DNA from: a virus
Reading direction: 5' to 3' (one strand)
IMG/VR virus record: IMGVR_UViG_3300034062_006608
Coordinates: 1 to 52,481 of that record
DNA length: 52,481 nt
A program made the translations under genes and the position numbers. This document shows positions 7,765 to 16,132 of the stretch, piece after piece. Positions within the stretch are counted from its first letter, which is position 1, and each line of letters starts with the position of its first letter. A model generated the notes under the pieces. That model ran no database searches and had not been told where the DNA came from. It saw only the letters and a program-made list of their open reading frames with translations.

Positions 7765-8619
7765 TTACTTTTTACCTTTCTTGATTTCGTCTCTCAAAAC
7801 TTCGTATTTGACTTTTGAGAAAGCTCCCGATTGGTAGGCTAGTTTTAGCGAATCTAAGGCTTTTTTTACAGATTCATTTATTTTTTGATTTTCAGGTTTT
7901 TTGCTCCTAGCTTTTTTTGCAGCTCTAGCTCTTTTACGCTTATCCTTTTGTAAGTCTTTGAACCTCCCCTGAAAGTACCCTGATATAGACTGAGCAGCCT
8001 TTTCCTCTTTTTTTGTTCTTTCGTAATCTACTCCTTCAAATGTGTCCTGTGGTGTATCATTTATGGTTAATACATAGTCCACAAAGTAATTAATCGGGTC
8101 TCCATTATTTTTCTTTCTAGGCTTTAGTTTTACGATACCATAAAAGTAAGCCACACCTGAATCGTTACCTTCCAAATAGTCTCTTATGTCATCTATTAGG
8201 TCAGCAACACCATTTGAGTAATAGTTATAATTACTTGTATTAAATATCCTTGTTTTGCCGATAAATCCTGCATTAACTCTAACGTCTAAACAATCAGGTA
8301 GGAAATTAGAAATATGCTTGTCTATTTCATAGTATTCAACGGCTGCTAGATACTGCTCAGGAAGTAGTAAAGGGTTACACACCTCTTTAGGTGGTAAGGC
8401 TTTAATTATACCCCTTAAATCTCTTTTTATTTCACTTACTAGAACTTTCTCTTGAGCCTTGAACTTTGGATATAGTTGCTGAGAAACAATCTTTCTTTTG
8501 GCAGCTATGGATAGCTTTTGTTGATTGGGGTCTCTGTCGTTTTGGTTGCCTAATTCTTTCAGCAAGTAGTTATATAACCGTATACCTTTTAGCGGTTTTT
8601 TCTTGCTGTTGTTTGGCAT
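7765..8619 (-). CDS. Hypothetical basic protein
   Basis: 284 aa, strongly basic, with Lys/Arg-rich termini and a KDKRKRARAAKKARSKK stretch around 220-236. The middle contains a Tyr/Asn-rich beta region with NYNYYSNG near 153-160. No domain is recognised. It is 16 nt upstream of the polymerase-palm candidate. DNA binding is likely from charge. A terminal protein for protein-primed replication is conceivable from position and Tyr content but is not shown by sequence. Confidence 0.5.
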   Translation of the reverse strand: MPNNSKKKPLKGIRLYNYLLKELGNQNDRDPNQQKLSIAAKRKIVSQQLYPKFKAQEKVLVSEIKRDLRGIIKALPPKEVCNPLLLPEQYLAAVEYYEIDKHISNFLPDCLDVRVNAGFIGKTRIFNTSNYNYYSNGVADLIDDIRDYLEGNDSGVAYFYGIVKLKPRKKNNGDPINYFVDYVLTINDTPQDTFEGVDYERTKKEEKAAQSISGYFQGRFKDLQKDKRKRARAAKKARSKKPENQKINESVKKALDSLKLAYQSGAFSKVKYEVLRDEIKKGKK

Positions 8620-8655
8620 AAAATAGGATTGGATTTTGTTCGGGGTGTAAATTTA

Positions 8656-8985
8656 CTAATAAGATAGGTAAAATTCATTAACTAATATTGCATTTTCTCT
8701 GCCAATCAGTATATCGACCTCACTCCTATCCATATTTTTTATATTATTTAAGGCTTTATCAATCAAAACCAAAGCTATTATTTTGGCTGTAAAAGCAGGA
8801 AAACCCATTCTTTTTGCCTTCATAATTATTTTCCAATCCATACCAAAATTGATACTCACATTTGTGAGGATAGTTTCAAAGATTTTATAGGTAGGGGTAT
8901 ACTTATCAAAGCCATACTGATATATAGCATCTTCTTTAAGCCAACCGCTTTCTCTTATAGTCTTTATAACTGATTTAGCTATCAT
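8656..8985 (-). CDS. Hypothetical protein
   Basis: 109 aa, mostly helical with no membrane segment or recognised motif. It overlaps the upstream gene by 4 nt and starts in a CAAGACCATG context. Part of the early module; function unknown. Confidence 0.5.
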   Translation of the reverse strand: MIAKSVIKTIRESGWLKEDAIYQYGFDKYTPTYKIFETILTNVSINFGMDWKIIMKAKRMGFPAFTAKIIALVLIDKALNNIKNMDRSEVDILIGRENAILVNEFYLSY

Positions 8986-9251
8986 GGTCTTGAATGTTTA
9001 AAAAACCTTCCGTTTACCTCTATTGGCTCTTCAAAAAAGTCTTTTCTAGATTTGGTTATTTTATAAGTTAAGATACCGATTGTAATACCCATTTGTTTAC
9101 AGAAGTTGTCTTTACCTTCAATTATTTCACCACTATTGATGTCCTCAAATACGATACCTGTTACTCTTTTGTGATTGTTACCCATCATTCTTTTGGCTTT
9201 ATCAACTCTATATCCGTTGTATTGCTTCCTGTTTATTATTGCGTTGTACAT
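8982..9251 (-). CDS. Hypothetical protein, possible NUMOD/HTH-like
   Basis: 89 aa. The segment KDNFCKQMGITIGILTYKITKSRKDFFE resembles the short helix-turn-helix (NUMOD-type) sequences found in homing endonuclease tails and in some phage regulators. Basic and DNA-binding in appearance. Overlaps both neighbours by 1-4 nt. Weak assignment. Confidence 0.45.
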   Translation of the reverse strand: MYNAIINRKQYNGYRVDKAKRMMGNNHKRVTGIVFEDINSGEIIEGKDNFCKQMGITIGILTYKITKSRKDFFEEPIEVNGRFFKHSRP

Positions 9252-9688
9252 TACTCTTCTCCTTCTTTTTTTACTCTGTATTTTTTAATAAAATCAAAAG
9301 GAACAAACTTTTGAAGCTCAAATCCCTGCTGCTTAAAATTTAAGAAACGTCCCCAATCTTTGATAAGTGACTTAGGGAAAACGTACTTTTCGTCATTATC
9401 TATAGTTAAGTGGATAGTCTTGATTTCTAGTGAATCGTCATTAATTATATTCCAATTAAAGCCATAACCTTTTGTAGCATAGTGATAGTGCTTTTGGCTC
9501 TTTCTAGTTACATGAAAGCTGTGGTCATGTAGGTATAAATTACCTACGTTACGTCTTCTGCCCTCACTTTTAAGTTTCAGGAAAATGGTTGCACCTACAT
9601 CATATTTGTTTTCATCTGAGAAGATTCGCATAAAAACTATATTTTCAAATCCGTCTTCTCTAGCAACTACTCTGCTACCTACTATCAT
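9251..9688 (-). CDS. Hypothetical protein
   Basis: 145 aa, beta-rich with many Lys, Tyr and His and no membrane helix. Starts at an ATG in the AATAAGACCATG context with AAACCATAAAAA just upstream. No family recognised. Confidence 0.5.
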   Translation of the reverse strand: MIVGSRVVAREDGFENIVFMRIFSDENKYDVGATIFLKLKSEGRRRNVGNLYLHDHSFHVTRKSQKHYHYATKGYGFNWNIINDDSLEIKTIHLTIDNDEKYVFPKSLIKDWGRFLNFKQQGFELQKFVPFDFIKKYRVKKEGEE

Positions 9689-9710
9689 GGTCTTATTTTT
9701 TATGGTTTAA

Positions 9711-9902
9711 TTAATTGACTACAAAGTGAATTTCCATACTACGCTTATCTAAACGTATGTACAGTTCAGTGTGCTTTTGCTCGTCTTTTTGTATTTCTAA
9801 ATACCTTCCGACTAAAACTGCTGCAGCATCTAATTGCACCTGATGGTTACAGCTATCAATAATTTTTGCTATCCAATCGTATAAATGGTCTGCTTGTTTC
9901 AT
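9711..9902 (-). CDS. Small helical protein
   Basis: 63 aa, helical, starting MKQADHLYDWIAKIIDSC. No motif recognised. It follows the 31-aa gene at 9912 after 9 nt and precedes the 145-aa gene. Confidence 0.45.
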   Translation of the reverse strand: MKQADHLYDWIAKIIDSCNHQVQLDAAAVLVGRYLEIQKDEQKHTELYIRLDKRSMEIHFVVN

Positions 9903-9911
9903 GGCTTAAAT

Positions 9912-10007
9912 TTAAAAGTTATCTGCTACTAAGCATAGCAATATAATAATAAAAATGCCAAAATAGGCAACTTTAGGACTCCAACTTTCTTGTTGATACT
10001 TGTTCAT
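9912..10007 (-). CDS. 31-aa single-helix membrane peptide
   Basis: Reads MNKYQQESWSPKVAYFG followed by a run of Ile/Leu (FIIILLCLVA) and a short DNF end: one transmembrane helix, about residues 14-28. The start is supported by a leader (TAAACCATAAAAATC) nearly identical to the one before the gene at 10032-10865. Function unknown; short membrane peptides in phage early operons sometimes modulate host membrane enzymes. Confidence 0.5.
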   Translation of the reverse strand: MNKYQQESWSPKVAYFGIFIIILLCLVADNF

Positions 10008-10031
10008 GGCTTTGATTTTTATGGTTTAGAT

Positions 10032-10865
10032 TTATAAAATTTTTACACGCTGTAATAAGGTTTCGTCTTGACCTTTGTAATTGTCATGCTTAATAGTAGC
10101 CTGAATAGTTACAAATTCGGTTGTGCTGATTGAAGGAGGTGTAGTTCCTTTATATTTGAAAAAACGATTTTCAGCATCAATATAATTAATGATGTAGCAC
10201 TTACCGAACTGAGTTTCAAAACTAAAAGAACTAATCTCTTTAACAGCTATTTTAACCTTCTCACCCATTTGGTAAAAGTGACCTTTATTCATAGACTTAG
10301 AAAGCTCTAATTTGGCTGCAAATTGAGGTGAGCAATAGTTCTTACGAATAGTGATTGACTCCCCTGATTCAACAACTATAGTTTTTGAGGTATTGTAACG
10401 AATTAATAAACCAAGCTCTGCTAATCTTCTACGAGCATATACCTGAGAACGAGCTAAATCGATGCTATGGTCAAAATTATTTTCGAGGTATAAAGCCCAT
10501 AATATCTTAGGGTCTTCACACTCCATAATCTTATCACCTTCACATTTAAAGCCATAAGGAAAAACATCAGGTGTTAAAATAACTCTTTTAGTTGCACGAC
10601 TATCACGACTATTAAATTCCCACTTTTCACCATGTATGCTTTCGTTAATAGGTAGTTGAGGATATAACTGCTTAACCTTCTCTAAATCAGTAGAAATACG
10701 CTTGATGTAGGAATACTTAGCATAACCATTACCTCGTACCCAAGCTCCGCTACCTGTCATTGAGTAAGAGTATTCAGTTATCCAAGACCACAAACAATAG
10801 TAAGTCCCTGAAAAACCGATAATTAGACCGCTGTCTGTTGGTGTTGAAGTGTTTTGATTAGTCAT
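10032..10865 (-). CDS. Hypothetical DNA-module protein with possible OB-fold C terminus
   Basis: 277 aa. The last 75 residues (FSFETQFGKCYIINYIDAEN, FFKYKG, TEFVTIQATIKHDNYKGQDETLLQRVKI) look like an OB-fold/ssDNA-binding-like domain seen at the C terminus of phage replication-associated proteins. The middle contains a helical DLARSQVYARRRLAELGL segment. It is first in the early module and is preceded by the best promoter candidate of the region (10896-10928). Role in single-stranded DNA handling is inferred. Confidence 0.5.
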   Translation of the reverse strand: MTNQNTSTPTDSGLIIGFSGTYYCLWSWITEYSYSMTGSGAWVRGNGYAKYSYIKRISTDLEKVKQLYPQLPINESIHGEKWEFNSRDSRATKRVILTPDVFPYGFKCEGDKIMECEDPKILWALYLENNFDHSIDLARSQVYARRRLAELGLLIRYNTSKTIVVESGESITIRKNYCSPQFAAKLELSKSMNKGHFYQMGEKVKIAVKEISSFSFETQFGKCYIINYIDAENRFFKYKGTTPPSISTTEFVTIQATIKHDNYKGQDETLLQRVKIL

Positions 10866-10895
10866 GGTTTTGATTTTTATGGTTTAATTGATATG

Positions 10896-10928
10896 TAAAT
10901 CTATATAAAAACGTAATACCAAAACAAA
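10896..10928 (-). promoter_or_regulatory. Candidate Bacteroidota-type promoter for early module
   Basis: On the minus strand TTTG (10928-10925) is followed after 21 nt by TAGATTTA (10903-10896), one mismatch from the Bacteroidota -7 element TAnnTTTG. It lies about 30 nt upstream of the ATG at 10865 and could drive the minus-strand run down to 3325. Confidence 0.5.
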
Positions 10929-10961
10929 TATTGTGTTAAAATCTTGTTAAAGCCATTAACA

Positions 10962-11783
10962 TTAGTCTAATAGGAACTTACAATACTCAGTCATCTTATC
11001 AGCGTCAAAGTCATTATAATGCTCTTCAAAGTAGAGGTAATAGTCAGCATAAACCTTCTTAATTTCCTCTTCTGAGTAGATTCTAAGCGGTTTGTCGGCT
11101 ATGTCCTTAGAGGCTGCTTTATGGTTGTTAAAATTATCAGGGTTGTCTATATCCCCGCTCTGTTTGTGCGGTGCATCCATAATATCCCCGTCATTCCAAT
11201 TAAAGCAGTAACTAGGTATACAGTCATCGTCATTTTCAAACAATTCGCCACTATCCCTCATTTTAGTATACCAACCTAGCCCTTCTTTGCCTGTTTCAAG
11301 CAAATAGCCGTACTCTCTTACCTTTTTGATGTCAGCTACTATTGAAGCCTCCATAGTGTTCCTAACGAGCCTTAAATTGCCTCCGCTGTAAAAAAATGAA
11401 TAGGCAGGTTTGAAACTAGGTAAACCCGTTTGCTCAATCTTGTCTATTCCTTGTCTAATAAAGTGAGGTAAAAAAATGTCATCGTCATCCCACGTCACAG
11501 TATAGTCACCACCTGCAAATACCAAAGCATCCCTTCTGATTGCTCCCACGTTGGTATAAGGTTCTTTTGTAACCCTATCAATATTGTTGTTTATGATTAA
11601 AACACCATGTGGCATAAGCCTACATTCGTCATCAGTATAAGGGTGCTCTACGTCTGTATTATAGATTATTAGCTCTTTGTTTGGATAGTCCTGAGCTAAA
11701 AAACAATTCATGGCTCTTTCAACGCACTTAAATCTTCTGTAAGTGCACATAACTGCTGAAACTTTTGGTAATTCTTTAAACAT
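10962..11783 (-). CDS. Family 2-type glycosyltransferase
   Basis: 273 aa. GT-A fold signatures: PKVSAVMCTYRRFKCVERAM at the N terminus, QDYPNKELIIYN, NVGAIRRDAL and an Asp-rich metal/nucleotide-sugar motif TWDDDDIFLPHF (D99-D102). No membrane helix. It ends a five-gene run (10962-14166) that starts from a good promoter candidate and includes another GT and a methyltransferase. Probably glycosylates a viral or host surface structure; donor and acceptor unknown. Confidence 0.8.
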   Translation of the reverse strand: MFKELPKVSAVMCTYRRFKCVERAMNCFLAQDYPNKELIIYNTDVEHPYTDDECRLMPHGVLIINNNIDRVTKEPYTNVGAIRRDALVFAGGDYTVTWDDDDIFLPHFIRQGIDKIEQTGLPSFKPAYSFFYSGGNLRLVRNTMEASIVADIKKVREYGYLLETGKEGLGWYTKMRDSGELFENDDDCIPSYCFNWNDGDIMDAPHKQSGDIDNPDNFNNHKAASKDIADKPLRIYSEEEIKKVYADYYLYFEEHYNDFDADKMTEYCKFLLD

Positions 11784-12465
11784 CTGTGTAGTTTTTAGGG
11801 TCTTTATGTTGTTTCGTATATTGTGTGGTTACTTTTTGTCCTATGTTATCTATGTAGTATTTTTCCTCTTCGTCTAAATTTTCTAAATCTATGTAAAAAG
11901 GGATATGCCTACAAATAAAGTCCTTTCTAGCTATTCTTAAAGACCTAAATGGGTTGTCTCCAATATTTCTAAGTAAAGAAAAAGTAGTGTCTGTATCGGC
12001 TAAGTATACGTCTTGTTCAACTGATTCTTTCCACCATACCGATTCATTCCTTATTACCTGATTTTTATATCTATAGTGATTTGGTAGGTCATCTATTTTG
12101 ATTGCTAAGGCTACCTTATTCATTTCGTACTTCTGTAGTAGATTGTACATCACTAATTGGTAGTCATCGGGCATATTTTCGTTTAGCTGCAAATCAGAAT
12201 CTGTATAAATAAAATATTCACCTAGCTCTTTATAAATGGCTGTAGACCAAATAGCTAAGTGTCCCTCATTTTTTAAATATCTTATATCCACCTTCTTATC
12301 AACCTCTTTATACCACTCAATTAAAGGCTGATAGCTAGACTCATTATCAAGAATGATTATTTCTTGTTTTGGGTTCAGCATGAATAGATGCTCGACCATT
12401 TTTTTTGTAGTAGTGAGCCTGTTTCTATTGTTAATAACTATTGGAAACATCTTATGCAAAGTCAT
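11776..12465 (-). CDS. Glycosyltransferase-like protein (GT-A)
   Basis: 229 aa. FPIVINNRNRLTTTKKMVEHL and EIIILDNESSYQPLIEWY at the N terminus and YTDSDLQLNEN (DxD-like, residues about 92-96) identify a GT-A glycosyltransferase. Overlaps the next gene by 8 nt and the upstream methyltransferase by 14 nt, indicating translational coupling. Same glycan pathway inferred. Confidence 0.7.
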   Translation of the reverse strand: MTLHKMFPIVINNRNRLTTTKKMVEHLFMLNPKQEIIILDNESSYQPLIEWYKEVDKKVDIRYLKNEGHLAIWSTAIYKELGEYFIYTDSDLQLNENMPDDYQLVMYNLLQKYEMNKVALAIKIDDLPNHYRYKNQVIRNESVWWKESVEQDVYLADTDTTFSLLRNIGDNPFRSLRIARKDFICRHIPFYIDLENLDEEEKYYIDNIGQKVTTQYTKQHKDPKNYTDV

Positions 12466-12961
12466 AATTTACAAAATATCCATAGTGGTCATCCCCGCAT
12501 AAATACTTCATTTGAGGGTATCTTTCTAAAAAGACATCTTTAGTCAAATCAGGCTGATGGTGTGTTTCATACACATTATCGAACTCTGTGCCCTGCTCGT
12601 ACATATAGGGTACAGCTACTAAGCAAAGTTTATCTTTTGCGGTTATCTTATCTAGTAGGTTTTTAGCTTGAACAAAAGTAATGTGCTCTAACACATCACC
12701 CATTATTAGATAGTCATAACTATCAAAATCAAACTCCAAAATGTCACCAAAAATTAGTTTGTTGTACTTGCTTTGAAGGTCAAACATTTCTGCATATTTC
12801 GGGAATATTTCGATTCCATCCATGTTTGGAAAGTCTGCTTTAAGTAAATGACTATAAGTGCCACATCCTGCACCTACGTCTAAAATACTTACTGAATTTT
12901 GTACATTTTTGATAAAATGGTCTCTAACCACGTCTTTGAATAAACCGTAACTGTAAGGCAT
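12452..12961 (-). CDS. Class I SAM-dependent methyltransferase
   Basis: 169 aa. Motif I is clear (ILDVGAGCGTYSHLL, residues about 27-40), followed by an acidic residue after the second strand (DGIEIFPKYAEMF) and a motif IV-like YLIMGDVLEHIT. Length fits the minimal fold. Among glycosyltransferases it may methylate a sugar; a role in nucleotide modification cannot be excluded. Confidence 0.75.
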   Translation of the reverse strand: MPYSYGLFKDVVRDHFIKNVQNSVSILDVGAGCGTYSHLLKADFPNMDGIEIFPKYAEMFDLQSKYNKLIFGDILEFDFDSYDYLIMGDVLEHITFVQAKNLLDKITAKDKLCLVAVPYMYEQGTEFDNVYETHHQPDLTKDVFLERYPQMKYLCGDDHYGYFVNYDFA

Positions 12962-12970
12962 ATTTATGTT

Positions 12971-13201
12971 TTAAATTTCCCATTTATTTAGCGGACAGGC
13001 TTGTATACCTTTTGGGCTGAACACCTTTCCTTTTGTAGCACATCCGCACTCCGAACAATATGAAATTGTGGTATCTACCCATTTATCACACTCCATACAA
13101 GTCTTTAATCTTATGGCTGCAATTTCTTTTTGCTCTTCGGTAGCGGTTACCATAGTAGCATAAGATTGTACTATTTCCTTTATTTTTTCTAAAGTAAACA
13201 T
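12971..13201 (-). CDS. Small zinc-ribbon protein
   Basis: 76 aa. An N-terminal helix is followed by C35-x2-C38, C49-x2-C52-x-C54 and C69-P-x3-W. I recognise this layout from small phage proteins that occur near glycan genes (CxxC...CxxCGC...CP.KW). Overlaps the upstream gene by 13 nt. Structural zinc site likely; function unknown. Confidence 0.6.
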   Translation of the reverse strand: MFTLEKIKEIVQSYATMVTATEEQKEIAAIRLKTCMECDKWVDTTISYCSECGCATKGKVFSPKGIQACPLNKWEI

Positions 13202-14166
13202 GATTTTTCCCCCACTTTTTTCATAAATTCAAAATATTTGTAGCTGCACCTATCTTTCAAATATGTAGAACCATCAGCAAAATATGGTAGCTGACTCATA
13301 TAATTAGCTTTGTAAAATAATTCTTGTGAAACGTCTCCTGTTACACCTGCATTGTGCATAATATATGCCTCGTCCCACTTACTTATATTATCTGTAGCCC
13401 ATGCAAAATTTAGTTCAGGAATTATATTTGTGTTATAACCACGCATCCAAGCATTCCATGCAATAGCCCACATATCAGAACACCAAATTTGTAATTCATG
13501 GTGTGTAGGGTCTGCAATTTTCTTTTGCATATTTAAAGCGGTAATATCTTTGAAGAGCTTTTCGCAATCTTTTTCTACTTTGTCCCAAAATACCCAATCA
13601 ACTCTTTTCATTAAGTATTGAGCACCACCTGCCTGATTTTCTCTGTTTCTTACTAATTCAGGATGTATACCAACTATTTCGCACATAGTATTTAATACAT
13701 CTTCCCCTTTAGAAACTACATAGTTATATCCTAAATAACCTATTGTATCTGATACATACCAATTGGTGTCATCGTCACAAAGTGTGTGTATAAAGTCAGG
13801 GTATTTTGTGAATATGATGTCGCAATCATGGTAGAAAACACACTCTTCCTCAAGCTGAGGATATTTCTTGAAGTGTTGTTTTAGCACATTTGGTCTAATA
13901 GACGAAGTATAACTGAATGGATAAACCCTTGTATCTGTGTAATAAAAAAAGTCGGCAACATCTTTATAACGCTGCTCGACCTTATTCATAATATCTAATT
14001 TGTCCTGAAAATCGGACTCGTTTGTATTGTAAGCTATCAGAATATCAATCTGATTATTCTCGTGTATACCTAAACTTTTAAAGTTTTCTAGCATAACCTC
14101 GACCTGCCACGCAAAATATGGTATAGCAGGTTGTACACACATAAATGTTACATTCTTTTCCTTCAT
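13189..14166 (-). CDS. Putative glycosyltransferase (DxD, GT-A-like)
   Basis: 325 aa from the ATG at 14166. I chose this start over one 30 nt upstream because the upstream one would lie inside the promoter candidate at 14194-14223. The sequence begins KNVTFMCVQPAIPYFAWQVEVML, has a FYHDCDIIFTKY block (DxD near 118-120), GGAQYLMKR and a His in HNAGVTGD near the C terminus, as expected for a nucleotide-sugar dependent transferase. First gene of the 10962-14166 operon. Confidence 0.6.
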   Translation of the reverse strand: MKEKNVTFMCVQPAIPYFAWQVEVMLENFKSLGIHENNQIDILIAYNTNESDFQDKLDIMNKVEQRYKDVADFFYYTDTRVYPFSYTSSIRPNVLKQHFKKYPQLEEECVFYHDCDIIFTKYPDFIHTLCDDDTNWYVSDTIGYLGYNYVVSKGEDVLNTMCEIVGIHPELVRNRENQAGGAQYLMKRVDWVFWDKVEKDCEKLFKDITALNMQKKIADPTHHELQIWCSDMWAIAWNAWMRGYNTNIIPELNFAWATDNISKWDEAYIMHNAGVTGDVSQELFYKANYMSQLPYFADGSTYLKDRCSYKYFEFMKKVGEKSCLL

Positions 14167-14193
14167 GGTTCTTTTTTTTATTAAAAATCTTCC

Positions 14194-14223
14194 CAAATAT
14201 ATGAAACCTTATTTTATTAACAA
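14194..14223 (-). promoter_or_regulatory. Bacteroidota-type promoter for glycan operon
   Basis: On the minus strand TTG (14223-14221), a 19-nt spacer, then TATATTTG (14201-14194), an exact TAnnTTTG match. It ends 28 nt before the ATG at 14166 and overlaps the end of the upstream mucin-like gene. It would let the glycosyltransferase genes be transcribed separately from the virion genes upstream. Confidence 0.6.
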
Positions 14224-15299
14224 GGTGTTTCTGTAGTTAATGTTCCATTACCACTTGTAATTAGCCAATTGTTTGTACCATCAGCATAGTAGTTATCAGG
14301 AGCTAACGCACTTAAAGCACTATCTTGATACAATACAACACTATTAGCAAGTGTTGGAACTGCTGCATAATATGTTATAGGAGCTATACCAAACTCAAGA
14401 CAAGCATTTGCACCACTAACACCATCAACTCCTAAAGGAAAACCATAAAACGCTGCAGTAGTAGTTGTCGTAGTTGTACTAGTTGTAGGAGGCTCTGTTG
14501 TAGTTGTCGTAGTTGTACTAGTTGTAGGAGGCTCTGTTGTAGTTGTCGTAGTTGTACTAGTCGTAGGAGCTTCAGTCGTAGTAGTCGTAGTTGTACTAGT
14601 CGTAGGAGCTTCAGTCGTAGTAGTCGTAGTTGTACTAGTTGTAGGAACGTCTGTAGTAGTAGTCGTAGTTGTACTAGTTGTAGGAACGTCTGTAGTAGTA
14701 GTTGTAGTCGTACTAGTTGTAGGAACGTCTGTAGTAGTAGTCGTAGTTGTACTAGTTGTAGGAACTACAACAGTTGTGGTAGTAGTCGTAGTGCTTGTTG
14801 TCGGTACATCTGTTGTACTTGTAGTTGTTGTACTAGTAGTAGGTACTCCTGTAGTCGTAGTAGTAGTAGTGCTAGTTGAAGGCAGAGTAGTAGACGTTGT
14901 GGTCGTACTAGTTGTAGGAACTGCTGTAGTAGACGTTGTAGTCGTACTAGTTGTAGTACCCGTTGCACAATCACTTACGTTACCATAAACATTAGTATCG
15001 TCTTGAGTATATAAATAATTAACTGAAGATATTGTTTCAGTACAGAAAAAACCAAACCCTAAAGCGTTTAAGGCTGATAAATAAGAATTAAGTGAGTTAG
15101 CTGTGTAACTTAGTGGATATGTAGCACCATTAATTACTATACTTCCTGTTCCACATGATAAATCTATGGTTTGAATATTCCATGAATACTTTGTAGTAGC
15201 ATTAATAGAGTAAATATTCCTTTGTAGTAAGGGAACATTTATATCACAATCTGTATTGTTTTTAACACTGAACTGTACTAATTCTTTTTTCTGTGCCAT
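14217..15299 (-). CDS. Mucin-like Thr-rich repeat protein (putative virion surface)
   Basis: 360 aa in three parts. Residues 1-110 are a beta-rich domain with Cys pairs. Residues about 112-283 are about a dozen 13-residue repeats of the form PTTSTTTTTTTD/E-V/A/P-P, closely resembling the mucin tracts that carry O-glycans. The remaining 77 residues form a small domain ending ...TTETPC at the stop. No signal peptide or membrane helix. A similar Thr tract followed by a domain ending in Cys occurs in the gene at 27650. It leads into the capsid-like gene at 15303 in a run of virion-like genes. Extended, probably glycosylated surface spike is the inference. Confidence 0.6.
   Translation of the reverse strand: MAQKKELVQFSVKNNTDCDINVPLLQRNIYSINATTKYSWNIQTIDLSCGTGSIVINGATYPLSYTANSLNSYLSALNALGFGFFCTETISSVNYLYTQDDTNVYGNVSDCATGTTTSTTTTSTTAVPTTSTTTTSTTLPSTSTTTTTTTGVPTTSTTTTSTTDVPTTSTTTTTTTVVVPTTSTTTTTTTDVPTTSTTTTTTTDVPTTSTTTTTTTDVPTTSTTTTTTTEAPTTSTTTTTTTEAPTTSTTTTTTTEPPTTSTTTTTTTEPPTTSTTTTTTTAAFYGFPLGVDGVSGANACLEFGIAPITYYAAVPTLANSVVLYQDSALSALAPDNYYADGTNNWLITSGNGTLTTETPC
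14455..14965 (-). repeat. 39-bp coding repeats (Thr-rich tract)
   Basis: About a dozen copies of a 39-bp unit encoding the 13-residue Thr/Ser-Pro repeat of the mucin-like protein. Adjacent copies are nearly identical at the DNA level, so copy number is likely to vary by slippage or recombination. Confidence 0.8.
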
Positions 15300-15302
15300 G
15301 TT

Positions 15303-15800
15303 TTATTCTTGGTCAATTAAGTAATTGCAATAGTCATCAAATATTTTGACTCCTTCAGCATTTTCAAGCTCTTGAAAGTTATTGTCTCCGTACTGCTCCA
15401 AATCTCCACCCATGTATTCAATTAGAGCAAACATCTTAAAATATACTAACTCTTGAGCGTATAGATTGAATGTTAATGAAGAAAACCCGTCAAAAATTAT
15501 TTCATCGGGGTTAGTTTCATAATAAATGGCAGGTTGGTCTTGGTATGGGTCTATTGCAAAAGCTAAATAACTGCTCATCTGATTACCTGCAGCATTAAAA
15601 TGCGTGTAGAAAAAAGGTTGGTTAATTTGCTTATATGTCGAAGATGACAAATAAAAGAACTCAGAACCATAGACATATGTTCCCAAACTTGCCATTAACT
15701 GACTATACGTTATAGTTGGTGTACTTACACTGCTACTAGCGGGTACAGCCGAAACCATTGGAAGTAATGCAGTAGAAGTAACTGAAGGTAACAAAGCCAT
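15303..15800 (-). CDS. Paralogue of the putative major capsid protein (minor capsid/penton candidate)
   Basis: 165 aa. Residues 61-117 align without gaps at first, then with a short insertion, to residues 141-193 of the capsid candidate at 44248. Both have QP...GNQ...IDPYQ[ND]Q and then DGF[ST]xLTF[NS]x[YF]A. The N terminus is short and Ala/Ser/Val-rich; the C terminus is acidic (GGDLEQYGDNNFQELEN). Viruses with single jelly-roll capsids often use two related capsid proteins, so this may be the second one, a penton or a spike base. It lies 3 nt upstream of the mucin-like gene. Confidence 0.55.
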   Translation of the reverse strand: MALLPSVTSTALLPMVSAVPASSSVSTPTITYSQLMASLGTYVYGSEFFYLSSSTYKQINQPFFYTHFNAAGNQMSSYLAFAIDPYQDQPAIYYETNPDEIIFDGFSSLTFNLYAQELVYFKMFALIEYMGGDLEQYGDNNFQELENAEGVKIFDDYCNYLIDQE

Positions 15801-15802
15801 AA

Positions 15803-16132
15803 TTACATTATTTTATTTCCCTTTAAATCAGCAGCGAATAACCTCCCGCTACCTTTATCCTTATGGACTCTCATTCCATACTCTTTTGCAAATTCTGCAT
15901 TCATATCACCTAAAAAAGATACTGATTCACCTGCTTGTTGTGCAGATTTATAAGCACTTAACACAACAGCAGCATTTTTTACTTCCTCTTCAGTAGGCTC
16001 AGATTTTGATTTAGAGCTAGAACTTGTCTTTTTAGTAGAAGACCCACCAATAGGCATAATTTTCTTTATAGCCCAATAAAATAGGAATCCACCACCAAAG
16101 ATTAAAAGTAGTTTTTTTGTATTAGTATTCAT
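15803..16132 (-). CDS. Small N-terminal-anchored virion-like protein
   Basis: 109 aa. Helix at about residues 8-22, then a Ser/Lys linker (SSTKKTSSSSKSKSE) and a soluble domain containing SFLGDMNAEF at 72-81, which resembles the FTG-x-[DE]-x-F motif of the capsid candidate. 1-nt overlap with the upstream gene. Function unknown. Confidence 0.55.
   Translation of the reverse strand: MNTNTKKLLLIFGGGFLFYWAIKKIMPIGGSSTKKTSSSSKSKSEPTEEEVKNAAVVLSAYKSAQQAGESVSFLGDMNAEFAKEYGMRVHKDKGSGRLFAADLKGNKIM

Noticed and set aside
7765-8619. Terminal protein for protein-primed replication
   Set aside because: Only position and basic charge suggest it; no motif or priming residue can be identified, so it is kept as hypothetical.
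14776-14988. Val-rich frame on the plus strand and Gln/Arg/Leu-rich frames on the minus strand opposite and within the Thr repeats
   Set aside because: Shadows of the 39-bp repeat; no independent features.
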